Positions 63,452-64,000 of a DNA stretch of 64,000 nucleotides are shown here, one piece after another. Every line of letters starts with the position of its first letter. Position 1 is the first letter of the stretch. The notes below the pieces were generated by a model. It saw only the letters and a list, made by a program, of their open reading frames with translations, did not search any database and was not told the origin of the DNA. This stretch comes from Eubacteriaceae bacterium (GTDB lineage: Bacteria; Bacillota; Clostridia; Lachnospirales; Lachnospiraceae): NCBI GenBank assembly GCA_910574915.1, contig CAJTCR010000001.1, positions 124,001-188,000 on the forward strand, written 5' to 3'. The position numbers and the translations under genes are program-made.

Positions 63452-63480
63452 TTGACATCTTTCGAAACTGATGCTATACT
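63452..63480 (+). promoter_or_regulatory. promoter of tRNA-Leu(AAG)
   Basis: Plus strand TTGACA, 17-base spacer, TATACT with extended TGC. Divergent from the promoter at 63368-63396. Confidence 0.9.
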
Positions 63481-63511
63481 GTATAAGTCGTCAGGAACAC
63501 CTGACAGCAAT

Positions 63512-63595
63512 GCGGAAGTGTCGGAATTGGCAGACGAGCAAGACTAAGGATCTTGTGGCAGCAATGTCGTGTGGGTTCAAGTCCCATCTTCCGCA
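63512..63595 (+). tRNA. tRNA-Leu (anticodon AAG)
   Basis: 84 nt, class II. Acceptor GCGGAAG/CTTCCGC with A73, no encoded CCA. Anticodon stem CAAGA/TCTTG with loop CTAAGGA (anticodon AAG, codons CUU/CUC if A34 is modified). Its 3' end is 6 bases from the integrase gene stop, so it is a likely attachment site. Confidence 0.95.
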
Positions 63596-63601
63596 TTTCT
63601 A

Positions 63602-64000
63602 TTAATTGGCTGGAAGCTTTGGTAATTCAAGGTTTCCGGCTTTTATTTTGTTAGAAAAGCTGATAATATTTTGGTCACTTTGGTCACTTTTAACAACTCC
63701 CTGATCTCCTAAAGCTTTCCGTACTTTATTCTCTGTTTCCTCGTTATCCTCAATATTATAAATATAATGTTTTAACGTTGTAGATTCATCTGCATGTCCT
63801 AACATATCTTTTACGATACTAAGATTAACACCATTGTGTAACAGTGTTGATGCATAAGTTTTTCTAATTTTATGCATTGTCTTTACCGGAATACCTATAT
63901 ATTCACATCCCCTTTTCATCTGTGCATCTACCGCATCTGGTGACAAGCAGCATCCATCTTTTACAAACAGAAAATCTTCATAGTGAAATCCATACTCTTT
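63602..64000 (-). CDS. tyrosine recombinase/integrase, C-terminal part (5' end off the window)
   Basis: About 132 codons of the catalytic domain. The box is HKIRKTYASTLLHNG (His-x-x-Arg), then LGHADESTTLKHYIYN with the second His and the nucleophilic Tyr. The tail is short and polar. It reads toward tRNA-Leu(AAG) and stops right after the tRNA 3' end, the usual place of an island or prophage integrase next to its attachment site. The element lies to the right of the window. Confidence 0.92.
   Translation of the reverse strand, partial: KEYGFHYEDFLFVKDGCCLSPDAVDAQMKRGCEYIGIPVKTMHKIRKTYASTLLHNGVNLSIVKDMLGHADESTTLKHYIYNIEDNEETENKVRKALGDQGVVKSDQSDQNIISFSNKIKAGNLELPKLPAN

Noticed and set aside
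63166-63510. 114-codon minus-strand frame
   Set aside because: It passes through tRNA-Leu(CAG) and its promoter; not a gene.

Overview
The window looks like chromosome from a spore-forming Clostridia, most likely the family Lachnospiraceae (Bacillota). The evidence is the dnaG-rpoD-trmK-nif3 block, an hrcA-grpE-dnaK-dnaJ cluster behind a perfect CIRCE element, a SpoVB-type flippase, DUF5685 and zinc-ribbon proteins typical of gut Clostridia, sigma-A promoters with TTGACA/TATAAT boxes, and strong AGGAGG ribosome sites. Most genes lie on the minus strand. No complete mobile element is inside the window, but a tyrosine integrase abuts a tRNA-Leu at the right edge, so an island probably begins there.

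Layout. 1-9.9 kb: a housekeeping block read leftwards (hrcA-grpE-dnaK-dnaJ, a coiled-coil protein with a C-terminal J-like domain, prmA, rsmE, a cysteine desulfurase and thiI). 9.8-13.1 kb: a truncated FtsX permease, tRNA-Ala(CGC), a DUF1905 protein, a 163-bp palindromic MITE-like element, a RACo-like ferredoxin/ASKHA protein and a decayed serpin-like fragment. 13-18.8 kb: an ABC transporter plus a LytTR/GHKL two-component system, with LytTR-type direct repeats in front of the transporter promoter and a probable type I toxin-antitoxin locus wedged between them. 19-21.9 kb: an M18 aminopeptidase and an APC amino-acid permease.

22-29.7 kb: lineage-specific genes: two large unrecognised proteins, a secreted protein, a BlaI/BlaR1-like repressor and metalloprotease sensor whose outer domain is not penicillin-binding, a coiled protein and a second LytTR/GHKL pair. 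29.7-33.5 kb: repeat-rich DNA with at least four copies of an inverted-repeat family, a PDDEXK-type protein and an AAA-ATPase/nuclease. 33.5-39.6 kb: a dlt-like acyl-transfer operon (SGNH protein with ILEI/FAM3-like domains, MBOAT, acyl carrier protein, and an acyl-adenylating enzyme fused to a nitroreductase). 40-47 kb: an MBL hydrolase, a gene split by an in-frame stop, and a Gld-type ABC system whose ATPase has been fused by deletion to the front half of a histidine kinase. 47.3-52.5 kb: a second cysteine desulfurase, the SpoVB-like flippase, a J-domain protein, DUF5685, a zinc-ribbon membrane protein and RNase P RNA. 52.5-61.1 kb: a nucleoside kinase, then dgt-dnaG-rpoD-trmK-(HipA-like kinase)-nif3. 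61.3-64 kb: a GT-C-like membrane protein, two divergent tRNA-Leu genes and the integrase.

The points most worth following up are the adenylation-nitroreductase/ACP/MBOAT/SGNH operon, the non-beta-lactam BlaR1/BlaI relative with a shared operator at its own promoter and that of a secreted protein, the type I toxin-antitoxin locus, and the deletion that joined a kinase to an ABC ATPase.
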